From NCBI RefSeq assembly GCF_024171995.1, contig NZ_JAMTCT010000018.1:1-64000 (forward strand): a stretch of 64,000 nucleotides of DNA, in the 5' to 3' direction. Origin of the DNA: Promicromonospora umidemergens. Lineage in GTDB: Bacteria; Actinomycetota; Actinomycetes; Actinomycetales; Cellulomonadaceae. The position numbers were made by a program, and so were the translations under genes. Within the stretch, counting starts at the first letter, position 1. Each line of letters starts with the position of its first letter. The notes below the pieces were generated by a model. It was not told the origin of the DNA. It saw only the letters and a program-made list of their open reading frames with translations, and did not search any database. Shown here piece by piece: positions 53,691 to 61,246 of this stretch.

Positions 53691-53771
53691 TCAGATGAAG
53701 AGGAAGACCTGCTGGGCGACGGCCCACGTGACAGCGTCTTCGCCGGCGCAGCCGCCGCCTGAGTAGGACAC
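53691..53771 (-). CDS. Possible 26-aa leader peptide upstream of the PepSY gene
   Basis: GTG at 53771 opens a 26-codon frame (SYSGGGCAGEDAV, then TWAVAQQVFLFI) whose stop is 14 bp before the PepSY start. Its hydrophobic end and position suggest a translated leader that could couple to the next gene, which lacks its own clear ribosome site. No strong ribosome site precedes the GTG either, so this is speculative. Confidence 0.2.
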   Translation of the reverse strand: MSYSGGGCAGEDAVTWAVAQQVFLFI

Positions 53772-53849
53772 CCGTGATTCGTAGCGATGGAGGATCCGGA
53801 TGGGACCCGGGCGAGGATCAGGCTCCATGCCGTCGCGCTGTCGGCCGGG

Positions 53850-54215
53850 TCACGAGCGACCCGGTGCCAGAGCTGGTGGCAGCTCGTCGACGTGGACGAC
53901 CGAGACCGCGATGTAGGCGTTCGTCAGTCCCTGCTCGGCCAGGAGATCGCGAACTGCCTGGTCCACGATGCGCGTGAGGCGGGTGGCGCTGTCGGTCGCG
54001 TGCACACCGAGCGCGATGTCGACGTGGACACCGTCCTCGTCCCGGTGGACCAGGACCGGTGACGCCTCGTCGGCGCGCAGTCCGAGCCGTCGCGCGCTCG
54101 CGCCGATCGTCCTCAGCACGGCCGAGCCGGTCGCGTAGACGTCCGAGACGCCGTCGATCGCACGCACGGTCGCCTCGATCTCCGCCGCGACGTGGGGCAG
54201 GTGCTCAGCGGTCAA
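53850..54215 (-). CDS. Small Asp23-operon protein (121 aa)
   Basis: A 121-residue protein beginning MTAEHLPHVAAEIEATVRAI with an alpha/beta pattern, VHVDIALGVHATDSATRL and NAYIAVSVVHVDELP, similar in strand arrangement to Asp23-like domains but not clearly one. The TTG start (54215) has GAGGGAG upstream and overlaps the end of the preceding Asp23 gene by 11 bp. It is the last gene of the eight-gene operon. Function unknown; the context suggests envelope stress. Confidence 0.68.
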   Translation of the reverse strand: MTAEHLPHVAAEIEATVRAIDGVSDVYATGSAVLRTIGASARRLGLRADEASPVLVHRDEDGVHVDIALGVHATDSATRLTRIVDQAVRDLLAEQGLTNAYIAVSVVHVDELPPALAPGRS

Positions 54216-54834
54216 CGGGGTCTCCCTCGGTTCCGGGCAGCGGTCGCACGTCCCGGACGGTGATGTCGATCGCTGTGATGTCGAGCTGGGTGTGAGCCGC
54301 GAGACGGTCGGCGATCTCTGCGCGCAGCCGCGCGATCAGGTTCGGGATCGCCTGCCCGTACGGGACGCTGACGTCGACCAGGACGCGGACGGGGGTACCG
54401 AGCACGCTCACGTCGCCCTCGAAGCGGCAGCGTCCGACCAGGACGCCGGGAACCACGTTCTCGGCGCCACGGACCAGTCCCCGCACCGCGCCCTCGGTGA
54501 TGACCAGGTCCGCATTCGGCCGGGGCGGCGCCAGCGGGATCCGGCGCCCGGCCCGGGCCTCCAGCACGATGCCGCCGAGCACGCGCCGCACCCAGCTCTC
54601 GTCGGTCTCCGGTTCGGCCGCCAGGTCGGCAGCGATGAGGTCCGGCGTCAGGCGACCGAGCCGTTCGAGGGCGTCCAGGGCGAGCCGGCAGGCTGGAGAC
54701 CTGTCGATCGACGGGTCCGACGGCGTGCGGCCGGCCTCCAGGTAGTCGGTGAGCTCCTCGATGGTGTGCCCGTCGAGGTCCTCCGGCTCGAGCTCGAACC
54801 GGTGCGGAGCCGGCGTCTCGTCCTCAGCGGTCAT
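54205..54834 (-). CDS. Asp23/Gls24-family protein with long N-terminal extension
   Basis: A 209-residue protein. The first 95 residues are acidic and helical (a DUF-like region containing ALDALERLGRLTPDLIAAD). The Asp23 domain follows (about 105-200: LVITEGAVRGLVRGAENVVP, VRVLVDVSVPYGQAIPNLIA, DITAIDITVRDVRPLP). The ATG at 54834 overlaps the sigma-factor stop and has GGAGG seven bases upstream. Asp23 proteins of Gram-positives form assemblies at the membrane through AmaP and respond to envelope stress. It may act as a sigma-associated sensor here, which is inference. Confidence 0.8.
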   Translation of the reverse strand: MTAEDETPAPHRFELEPEDLDGHTIEELTDYLEAGRTPSDPSIDRSPACRLALDALERLGRLTPDLIAADLAAEPETDESWVRRVLGGIVLEARAGRRIPLAPPRPNADLVITEGAVRGLVRGAENVVPGVLVGRCRFEGDVSVLGTPVRVLVDVSVPYGQAIPNLIARLRAEIADRLAAHTQLDITAIDITVRDVRPLPGTEGDPVDR

Positions 54835-55418
54835 CGCCATTCCTCCATCCGCACGATGATGTGCTTGCGCGCACGTGCCAGCAGCCCTCGGACCGTGGTG
54901 ACAGGGACGTCCATCGCCTCGCCGATCTCGTCGTAGGAGTATCCACCCACCTCGCGCAGCACCCAGCACTCGCGCTCGGCGTCGGTGAGCCTCTGGAGCG
55001 CCGCGTCGAGGGCGTCGACACCTGCCCGGGTCTCCGCCACGCGCGAGGGCGCGGCATGGGCAGGAGCCGGGTGGTCGATGTCTGCGGTGCTGACCTGCGG
55101 GCGACTGGCACGGAGGCGGTCCAGAGCCTTGCGACCGACGATCCGCATGAGCCAGCTGCGCAGCTTGCGCGGGTCCTCCAGCTCGGGAAGGCGCTGCCAG
55201 GCGGTCACGAAGGCCTCCTGGACGACGTCGTCCACCTCCGCGCTGCCGTTCAGGATGCGACGCGTCGAAGCGCGCATCATGGGCGTGTACCGCCGCACGA
55301 TCACGGAGAACGCCGCGACGTCTCCGTCGGCCGCGCGTCCGGCGACGATGCCGTCATCAGCCTGCTCCAGGGGGGACGGGAGCTGCTCATCCCTGCCTCG
55401 GGCGGACTGCTCCCTCAT
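54831..55418 (-). CDS. RNA polymerase sigma factor, ECF type
   Basis: A 195-residue sigma-70 family protein of ECF size. Region 2 (about 35-105) includes VDDVVQEAFVTAWQRLPELE and LRSWLMRIVGRKALDRLRA. Region 4 (about 130-185) is LTDAERECWVLREVGGYSYD with a helix-turn-helix EIGEAMDVPVTTVRGLLARA. The ATG at 55418 has GGGGAG before it. It lies inside the Asp23 operon, and no classical anti-sigma gene with a zinc motif is visible, so one of the membrane proteins may hold it. It may drive the operon promoter. Confidence 0.9.
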   Translation of the reverse strand: MREQSARGRDEQLPSPLEQADDGIVAGRAADGDVAAFSVIVRRYTPMMRASTRRILNGSAEVDDVVQEAFVTAWQRLPELEDPRKLRSWLMRIVGRKALDRLRASRPQVSTADIDHPAPAHAAPSRVAETRAGVDALDAALQRLTDAERECWVLREVGGYSYDEIGEAMDVPVTTVRGLLARARKHIIVRMEEWR

Positions 55419-55452
55419 GCGACTCCCCACTTCCGGCAGCTCTGGGAACGGG

Positions 55453-56061
55453 TCACCGGACACGGGCCGACGCGCGCAAGCGGTCCCGCCAGCGCTGGTC
55501 GGCCAGATGAACGAGGACGGGAATCTCCCGGCCCGCGAACGCGTCCCACTCCCGCACCGCGAGCTCGGCCGCTGACAGCACACGAGCCAGGTCGGCGCCG
55601 CGCCGCACCGTCATCGTCAGCCTGATCGCCGGCTCTCCCTTCACGCGGTACACGCCCGTGCGGGCCGAGAACACGTCGGGCCGCTCGCCGAGCGCGCGCG
55701 CGAGCATGGCCTCGGGGAGATCGTGGTCGACGGAGGTGGCTCCCTCGTCGGTCTGCAGCCGGAGGACCGTCCGTGTCCTGCCACCACCCCGGGTGAGGAC
55801 GAACACCACCAGGAGGACGACCAGCACCGTCGCGACGGCAACCGTGACCGTGACGGCACCCGGCACACCGCCTGTCCGCGGCAGGGTGGCGGCCCAGGTC
55901 CTGACCGGCGACAGTGCTGCCGTCACCGGGTCGGTCGGCAGCCAGGACCTCGTCCAGCCCGCCGCCGCCCCGGTCAGGATCGCCGCCGCCCCGGACGCGA
56001 CCAGCACGAGACCGCCGACCAGGAGCAGCGCACGGTTCAGAAGCCTGCTGGTCGCACTCAT
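55453..56061 (-). CDS. AmaP-like membrane anchor protein of the Asp23 operon
   Basis: A 202-residue protein with two membrane helices (about 11-33 and 67-90), then a cytoplasmic alpha/beta domain with TVRRGADLARVLSAAELAVR and ending with basic residues. This is the layout of AmaP, the anchor that holds Asp23 at the membrane in Staphylococcus; the similarity is of architecture and context rather than of long identities. The ATG overlaps the stop of the previous gene. It precedes the sigma gene by 34 bp. Confidence 0.72.
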   Translation of the reverse strand: MSATSRLLNRALLLVGGLVLVASGAAAILTGAAAGWTRSWLPTDPVTAALSPVRTWAATLPRTGGVPGAVTVTVAVATVLVVLLVVFVLTRGGGRTRTVLRLQTDEGATSVDHDLPEAMLARALGERPDVFSARTGVYRVKGEPAIRLTMTVRRGADLARVLSAAELAVREWDAFAGREIPVLVHLADQRWRDRLRASARVR

Positions 56062-56621
56062 GAGAGCACTCCTCGCCGTGCTACGTGCAGCTTGGGCACG
56101 GTCGAGAACCCCACGGCGCCGAGCGCCGCACCCGCCGCGTCGGTGGCGGCGTCACCGTCGACGGCGACGCCGCTGGTCGGGGTGAGCCGCACCGTCGTGC
56201 GCCGGCGGCCTACCGTGGCGGAGACCTGACGTGGCTCGATCCCGCAGCGAGCGGCGACGGCCGCAGCTACCGCGTCGGCGAGCACACCGTCGTCGACGAG
56301 CAGCGCCAGGCGATCGGTGTTGCGTGAGCGTCGCGGCAGCCGTCCGGGCAGCACGGCCGCGGTCACCGCCGAGAGGCCGAGAATCACCGCGAGGGCGCCG
56401 GCCACGGTCGCGGCTCGTCGGTCTGCCCCTGAGGACGGTCCGGCCAGCCGGTCGGTGACCGTCTCGCTGAGCCCTGGATCGACGTGCCGTCCGACGGACA
56501 GGGCGATCACCGCGACCAGCAGTGCCACGAGAACCATGGCGAGGACGACCGCTGGGCCGGTGCGAGCCGAGTGCTTCTCGCGACGCAGGACGCGTCGGTA
56601 CACAGCCTCTTGTCTGTTCAC
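56058..56621 (-). CDS. DUF6286-type membrane protein of the Asp23 operon
   Basis: A 187-residue protein with a basic N-terminus (YRRVLRREKHSARTGP), two membrane helices (about 22-43 and 72-92) and a C-terminal cytoplasmic domain (LALLVDDGVLADAVAAAVAA, CGIEPRQVSATVGRRRTTV) that resembles DUF6286. Two tandem GTG codons start the frame; 56621 is preferred because AAGGAGG is five bases before it. The gene overlaps both neighbours by four bases. Function unknown; it occurs with Asp23 genes in actinobacteria. Confidence 0.7.
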   Translation of the reverse strand: MNRQEAVYRRVLRREKHSARTGPAVVLAMVLVALLVAVIALSVGRHVDPGLSETVTDRLAGPSSGADRRAATVAGALAVILGLSAVTAAVLPGRLPRRSRNTDRLALLVDDGVLADAVAAAVAARCGIEPRQVSATVGRRRTTVRLTPTSGVAVDGDAATDAAGAALGAVGFSTVPKLHVARRGVLS

Positions 56622-56983
56622 CACACCCTCCTTCCGCTGACCTGGTGCACACCCGAGAACCGCACGTCGACCGCGGTGACCGTCCGGCCGGCCAGGTCGC
56701 GCATCCCGACGATCACGCCTCGGCGAAGCCGCGAACCGCGCTCTGCCGCCGATCCCGCCGTGTTCGGGCCGACGGCGACCGGCACCGAGACCCAGACCGT
56801 CAGCCCGCCGTCGTCGTCGGCCAGGCGGACCGAGACCTGACGGTGCTGGACATGCGCCGCGTCCCGGACCAGGCAGACGGCAAGATGCTCCAGGGCGCGT
56901 GCCGAGATCCTCGTGGCGCCCGCCACCTCCGCCTCCGTCTCCGCCCCTGACTCCGCCTCTACGAAACGGTCCGAGGCGGTCAT
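56618..56983 (-). CDS. Asp23-like protein of the operon (121 aa)
   Basis: A 121-residue soluble protein. ATRISARALEHLAVCLVRDA, then VSVRLADDDGGLTVWVSVPV, follows the alternating Asp23 pattern (helix, strand, strand) though diverged. The end (RTVTAVDVRFSGVHQVSGRR) resembles the final strand of that fold. ATG and stop each overlap neighbours by four bases. Likely part of the same membrane-surface assembly. Confidence 0.65.
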   Translation of the reverse strand: MTASDRFVEAESGAETEAEVAGATRISARALEHLAVCLVRDAAHVQHRQVSVRLADDDGGLTVWVSVPVAVGPNTAGSAAERGSRLRRGVIVGMRDLAGRTVTAVDVRFSGVHQVSGRRVW

Positions 56984-57168
56984 GACGACGAACGCCCGCC
57001 GCGGAACGCCTCGGTCAGAGCCCGCAGGTCCAGCCGGCCGTCGGCGACCCGGCCGGCCGCGGCACCGATCAGCATCGCGACCGCGACCAGGAGGAACGCC
57101 CCGAACCCGAGCGTGATCCAGGTCAGTGCGAGGATCGCGCCCGCCGCCGCGCCGATGGTCCCGTTCAC
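56980..57168 (-). CDS. DUF2273-like small membrane protein
   Basis: A 62-residue protein of two tightly packed membrane helices (about 4-21 and 22-41), then a basic and Ser-rich tail. Small two-helix proteins of the DUF2273 type are regular partners of Asp23 genes. The start (GTG, 57168) overlaps the Asp23 stop, the end overlaps the next gene. Confidence 0.68.
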   Translation of the reverse strand: MNGTIGAAAGAILALTWITLGFGAFLLVAVAMLIGAAAGRVADGRLDLRALTEAFRGGRSSS

Positions 57169-57611
57169 TGGACGCGCCCTGCCTGCGGCTCACCGTCCGG
57201 GGCGTCGTCCGTAGGCAGGTGGACGTCGTTGACGGTGACGTTGACCTCGGCGACCTCCATACCGACGAGGTCGCGCATCGCCCGGTAGATCGCTTCACGC
57301 ACCCCGTCCGCGACGGTCTGCAGTGCGACGGGGTACTCCGCCACGATCGTGACGTCGACCGCCACCTGCTTCTCTCCCACCTCGACGGTGATGCCCTGGG
57401 TCAGGTCGGTGGAGTTGAGCGCGTCACGGATGGTGCCGACCACACGCGCAGCGCCTCCGCCCAGTGCGTAGACGCCGGCGACCTCGCGGGCAGCGATACC
57501 GGCGATCTTCGCGACGACGCCGTCCTCGATCGTCGTCCTGCCGTCGTGCTGGGTCGTGCTCGTCACGGTCGTGCCGCCCTTGGCCGGGGCTGTATCGGTC
57601 GCGTTGGCCAT
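57165..57611 (-). CDS. Asp23/Gls24-family envelope stress protein
   Basis: A 148-residue Asp23 protein, the clearest in the operon: RTTIEDGVVAKIAGIAAREV, GVYALGG, QGITVEVGEKQVAVDVTIVA, YPVALQTVADGVREAIYR and VEVAEVNVTVNDVHLP follow the family in order. It is the first gene of the eight-gene unit. AAGGAGTTCCTC lies before the ATG. In Staphylococcus Asp23 is an abundant protein lying under the membrane and lost upon wall stress; a similar role is inferred. A candidate ECF-type promoter precedes it. Confidence 0.88.
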   Translation of the reverse strand: MANATDTAPAKGGTTVTSTTQHDGRTTIEDGVVAKIAGIAAREVAGVYALGGGAARVVGTIRDALNSTDLTQGITVEVGEKQVAVDVTIVAEYPVALQTVADGVREAIYRAMRDLVGMEVAEVNVTVNDVHLPTDDAPDGEPQAGRVQ

Positions 57612-57670
57612 GAGGAACTCCTTCTACCTTGCTCCTGCCGCATCCGCGGATGCGAGCCGCCGGGACTGGC

Positions 57671-57707
57671 GACACCCATAGGACGCGGCAGGGTGCAAGG
57701 ACGTCAC
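57671..57707 (-). promoter_or_regulatory. Candidate promoter of the Asp23 operon
   Basis: Read on the minus strand the region holds TGACGTCCTTGCACCC and, after a short GC stretch, TATGGGTGTC, with GCACCC and GGGTGTC as near-inverted partners. It lies 60-95 bases before the Asp23 start. The spacing does not fit a sigma-70 promoter well, so recognition by the operon's own sigma factor is suggested without proof. A 14-bp palindrome (GCATCCGCGGATGC, 57640-57653) lies just downstream. Confidence 0.35.
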
Positions 57708-57729
57708 AAACTCGTCGTGAGGTATCCGA

Positions 57730-58176
57730 TCAGGACCGGTGCGACCCGGGTGAGGTGGTGTCGGCATTCCGGTGCGGCCACAGCGCGATGGCCAGGCCGA
57801 CCAGGACGCTCAGGATGTGCAGCACGTTGTCAGCCGCATTGATGTTGAGGATGTTGATGTCGGGGTTGTTCACGGCGATCAGGCCGAAGACGAAGGTCGC
57901 TCCGTACCCGGCGACGAGCAGCCAGCCGAACACCCGTGCTCGGCCCGGGACGGACCACATGGTGAGCCCGAGGAGCCCGATCAGGAGGTGCACGATGTTG
58001 TGCAGGGGGTTGATGGCGAACCCGAGGAGCGTCTGGTCGTGGTCGTGCTCGGCGAAACCGTCGAACCCGGTCACCAGGAACCCGGCAGCGCCCACCACGA
58101 GGTAGACCGCACCGATCGTGAGGGCGAGCCACTGGTGCGGTGCCCGGGTTCGTGTCGACGACGTGGACTGTGTCAT
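57730..58176 (-). CDS. DUF4383 membrane protein
   Basis: A 148-residue protein with four membrane helices. The DUF4383 pattern is visible: WLALTIGAVYLVVGAAGFLV, LLGFAINPLHNIVHLLIGLL and a last helix after INAADNVLHILSVLVGL. The conserved Asn-Pro and His-Asn residues (NPLHNIVHL) are intact. Function unknown; the family is widespread in actinobacteria. The ATG at 58176 is favoured over one at 58188 because GGAAG is seven bases upstream. Confidence 0.88.
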   Translation of the reverse strand: MTQSTSSTRTRAPHQWLALTIGAVYLVVGAAGFLVTGFDGFAEHDHDQTLLGFAINPLHNIVHLLIGLLGLTMWSVPGRARVFGWLLVAGYGATFVFGLIAVNNPDINILNINAADNVLHILSVLVGLAIALWPHRNADTTSPGSHRS

Positions 58177-58428
58177 GGCATCTTCCATTCTGCGTGGTGA
58201 CAGCATGCGATAGCCGGCCGCACAGGGCGTCACGGCATCGCTCGTGCAGGTCGTTCGGAGCCGGGACAGAAATGGATTGGCCGTGACCCGTACCACATGA
58301 CGAAGTTCTTGCTCGGCGAGTACGCCAGCCCGGGGCGCAGGTTGCGTGGTGCCAGGTTGGCGCGGGCGGTGAGCCTGGACGCCAGGCATCGTCCCGCCCG
58401 CGCGCCCCGCTGGTGAGGTGGGCGCGAA

Positions 58429-58767
58429 CTACCGACCCTCCGGCACGAACGCCGACACGGGCGCCGCCATCCCCCACTCGTACATCGCGTCCAGCACCGG
58501 CCGCAGCTGCCACCCCAGCGGCGTCAGCTCGTACACCACACGCGGGGGAATCTCCGCGTACGCGGTGCGGGTCACGATGCCACGCGCCTCGAACAGCCGG
58601 AGGCGACTGGTCAACGTGTGCGCGCTGATGCGCCCGAGCGCGTCACGCAGCTCGCCGAACCGCTGCGGACCGTGCATCAGCTCGCGCACGATCAGCGTCG
58701 CCCATGGGCCCTCGAACAGCAGCAAGAAGCGCGCCACTCCGCACTCCGGCAGCTCGACCTCGTTCAT
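58429..58767 (-). CDS. HxlR-family transcriptional regulator
   Basis: A 112-residue MarR-like HxlR regulator. The winged helix is LLLFEGPWATLIVRELMHGP, then RFGELRDALGRISAHTLTSR, with the wing in TRTAYAEIPPRVVYELTPLG. One N-terminal cysteine (LPECG) is the position used for redox sensing in some HxlR proteins. The ATG at 58767 is chosen as the family start; longer options run into the operator. It is divergent from an NmrA-type gene and an inverted repeat lies between them. Confidence 0.88.
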   Translation of the reverse strand: MNEVELPECGVARFLLLFEGPWATLIVRELMHGPQRFGELRDALGRISAHTLTSRLRLFEARGIVTRTAYAEIPPRVVYELTPLGWQLRPVLDAMYEWGMAAPVSAFVPEGR

Positions 58768-58783
58768 GAACGCCACCCTACCG

Positions 58784-58828
58784 CCATTAGTGCAGTTGAC
58801 GTAACTGGTGCAGGCCATGCACTAATGG
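58784..58828. promoter_or_regulatory. Inverted-repeat operator between HxlR and NmrA-type genes
   Basis: CCATTAGTGCA (58784-58794) and its exact complement TGCACTAATGG (58818-58828) are 23 bp apart; inside lies a second smaller repeat, CAGTT-GACGT-AACTG. Both divergent starts are within 20 bp. This is a very likely binding region for the HxlR protein, repressing both genes. Confidence 0.75.
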
Positions 58829-58832
58829 CTCC

Positions 58833-59696
58833 ATGACCTACATCGTGCATGGCGCCACCGGCGCCCAAGGTGCCCCCGTCGTCTCCGCGCTCCTGGCCGC
58901 CGGCATGCGTCCCGTCGCGGCCGTCCGCTCGACGGCGAACGTCCCGGACGGCGTCGAGCCCGTCACCGTCGACCTGGCGGACGCCGACTCGCTGATCGCC
59001 GCCTACACCGGCGCGGACGGCGTGTTCGTCCACCTCCCCATGAGCGGCCCCGACCGGACGGCCGCCTACGTCGACGCCATCGCCACCGCCATCGCGGCCG
59101 CCCGCCCGGGCCGTGTAGTGATCTCCACCAGCGGGCAGGTCGTCGATCAGCCGGACTCACCGTTGCAGGCGCCGGAGGGCAGCCCCATCACGGACCTGAT
59201 CCGGAGGATCACGGACACCGGAGTCTCGACCGCCGTCGTGGCTCCGCGGCTGTACCTGGAGAACCTGCTGCTGCCCGTCGTCGACGGCCCGGCCCGGCAG
59301 GACGGCGTGCTGCGCTACCCGCTCCCCGAGACAGTCCCTGTCTCGTGGAGCTCGCACCTGGACGTCGCCGACGTCGCCGTCCGCCTCCTCGGGGACCCCT
59401 CGGTGACGGGGACGGTGGGCATCGGGCACCTGCCCGGCCTGACCGGACCCGACCTCGCCGCCGGGTTCTCAGGGCGGCTCGGGCGCGACGTCGTGTACGA
59501 GGCCATCACCCCCGACGCGTTCGGAGCACTGATCACGCCGCTGTTCGGCGCTGAGGCCAGCGCACCCGTCGTCGGCCTCTACCAGGCGCTCAACGCTCAG
59601 GCCGCCAACACCATCAGCCACGGCGACAGCGCTCAGAATCTTCTTGGCCTGACCCCGCGACCGATCGGCCGATGGCTGGCCGAGATCGGCCTCTGA
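58833..59696 (+). CDS. NmrA-type NAD(P)-binding protein (atypical SDR)
   Basis: A 287-residue atypical short-chain dehydrogenase. The dinucleotide motif is YIVHGATGAQGAPVVSALLA at residues 3-22. VFVHLPMSG and the later PLPETVPVSWSSHLDVADVAV match the NmrA/quinone oxidoreductase-2 group, in which HxlR-type neighbours are common. No catalytic YxxxK is present. It may be a quinone or aldehyde-related redox sensor or oxidoreductase. The ATG is only five bases past the operator, so the mRNA is nearly leaderless. Confidence 0.85.
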   Translation: MTYIVHGATGAQGAPVVSALLAAGMRPVAAVRSTANVPDGVEPVTVDLADADSLIAAYTGADGVFVHLPMSGPDRTAAYVDAIATAIAAARPGRVVISTSGQVVDQPDSPLQAPEGSPITDLIRRITDTGVSTAVVAPRLYLENLLLPVVDGPARQDGVLRYPLPETVPVSWSSHLDVADVAVRLLGDPSVTGTVGIGHLPGLTGPDLAAGFSGRLGRDVVYEAITPDAFGALITPLFGAEASAPVVGLYQALNAQAANTISHGDSAQNLLGLTPRPIGRWLAEIGL

Positions 59697-59858
59697 CGGC
59701 AAAGCACCGTACTCGGGCCTGGCGTCGGCCGGCTGGTGCGGTGCACCGCGGCGGCCGAGCCGGTCCGACGAGGTGCCGGTAGTGCATCGGACCTGATCAC
59801 GAAGGTCCGGTTAAGGTGGTGCGCGCAGCCACCCACCACCCTGCCGACGGGAGCGACC

Positions 59859-60716
59859 GTGAGCGAGCTGGGCGACTTCCTCCGGGCCAGGCGGGCTGCG
59901 GCCTCGGTCGCGTCACTTCCCTTCGTCTCGTCGGGACGACGGCGTGTCCCGGGGCTCCGCAGGGACGAGGTCGCTGTGCTCGCCGGCGTCAGCGTGGACT
60001 ACTACACGCGGCTCGAGCAGGGCCGGGAGACGAATCCGTCGGCGCAGGTGACGGATGCCCTTGCCCACGCCCTGGACCTCGACGTCCACGAGCGGCGCTA
60101 CGCCTACGGGCTCGCACAGATCGTGTGGGTACCCGAGCTCGCCGAGACGGAGCAGCCGGTCGACACGGCCCTGACCCGCCTCATGGACAGCTGGCCAGGG
60201 GCCGCCTGCTTCGTCCTGGACCCACTGCTGGACATCGTCGCGATGAACCAGCTCGCGACCACCCTGTTCCGGCCGTTCACCGCGACGAGGAACCTCGTCG
60301 AGATGGTGTTCCTCGACCCCGAGGGCCGCACCTTCTACGCCGACTGGGGGCGCGCTGCCACGGGATGCGTGGCCAACCTGCGCGCCTCCTCCGGGCTCTA
60401 CGCCGACACGGCCCGGCGCCACGAGCTCGTGGACCAGCTCAGCACCGGCAGCACGGCCTTCGCCGAGCTCTGGGCGGCACACGACGTGGAGCCGAAGACC
60501 CATGACCAGAAGGCGCTACGGCATCCGGACGTCGGCGAGTTCACGATCGCGTTCGACGCCCTCGAGGTCTCCGCCCTGCCCGGGCACCAGCTCGTCGTGT
60601 ACCGTGCCGAGCCGGCGAGCGCCGGCGAACGGGCGCTTCGCACACTGTCCGAGGCCTCCACGTCCTCGGCCCAGGACGGCCGGGTCGCCGGCGGAGCCTC
60701 GCACCGCGGCACATAG
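59859..60716 (+). CDS. XRE-family regulator, MmyB type
   Basis: A 285-residue regulator. The N-terminal HTH (about 1-75) reads GDFLRARRAAASVA and RRVPGLRRDEVAVLAGVSVDYYTRLEQGR, the standard opening of this actinobacterial group. The C-terminal MmyB-like ligand domain (about 105-270) includes PLLDIVAMNQLATTLF, RHELVDQLSTGSTAFAELW and FDALEVSALPGHQLVVYRA, and may bind a fatty acid. The GTG start has GGGAG upstream. Such genes often regulate a neighbouring SDR; here only an SDR remnant follows. Confidence 0.87.
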   Translation: MSELGDFLRARRAAASVASLPFVSSGRRRVPGLRRDEVAVLAGVSVDYYTRLEQGRETNPSAQVTDALAHALDLDVHERRYAYGLAQIVWVPELAETEQPVDTALTRLMDSWPGAACFVLDPLLDIVAMNQLATTLFRPFTATRNLVEMVFLDPEGRTFYADWGRAATGCVANLRASSGLYADTARRHELVDQLSTGSTAFAELWAAHDVEPKTHDQKALRHPDVGEFTIAFDALEVSALPGHQLVVYRAEPASAGERALRTLSEASTSSAQDGRVAGGASHRGT

Positions 60717-61246
60717 GAGGAACAGGGCCAGGTTCGTCGGGCGCGCAGCGACTAGCGTGCGAACGTGCCTGCCCCGACCGCCCAGCCGGCTCCACTGCTC
60801 CCGGAGCACGAGCCAGCGGTCGTCCTGAACGGCGGCCTGCTCGTCATCGACGCCAACCGGCGCTGGCGCACCCTCATCTGTCCTTCGCCGACCTCAGCGA
60901 CGTCGGACAGATGAGTGGTCGACACCGATCTGCCCGACCACGTGACCGACCCCGACGCGAGCGCCCTGATGGCCGACCTGATTCAAGCAGATCGACGTGC
61001 TGCCGTCCGGGGACGTCGCCGAGACCGTCGCGTTCCTCGCGGGCCTGCCGAAGCACGTGAACCTCACCGAGATCACGATCCTGCCGACGCGGCGACATAC
61101 GAGACGAATGCGTCGGTCCGGCGGCGTTCACCTCCAAGGTTTTGACCTCAGGCGCGCGGCAACTGACATCGGGATCGACCCGAGTGTTCGCCTTGGGCGT
61201 GACGATCACGCCCTCGTCCCGCGGGTGTGCCTGTCAGTACGGGCTG
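60717..61246. other. Gene-free stretch with SDR remnant; no other supported feature
   Basis: This 530-bp gap holds the frameshifted SDR fragment (60915-61100). A phrase at about 60790-60875 (PAVVLNGGLLVIDANRRWR in one frame) looks like a broken coding segment of unknown family. The right end carries a 13-bp tandem copy (TGTCAGTACGGGC at 61232-61244 and 61245-61257) that overlaps the end of the NlpC/P60 gene. Confidence 0.55.
60915..61100 (+). pseudogene. C-terminal remnant of a short-chain dehydrogenase, frameshifted
   Basis: One frame gives VDTDLPDHVTDPDASALMAD, the segment after the active site in NAD(P) short-chain dehydrogenases. From about 60988 the next frame continues with QIDVLPSGDVAETVAFLAGL, then PKHVNLTEITILPTR, the usual C-terminus. 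A one-base shift near 60985 separates them and the N-terminal two thirds are absent. It sits directly behind an MmyB-type regulator, which often has an SDR target, so this is probably the decayed target gene. Confidence 0.7.
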
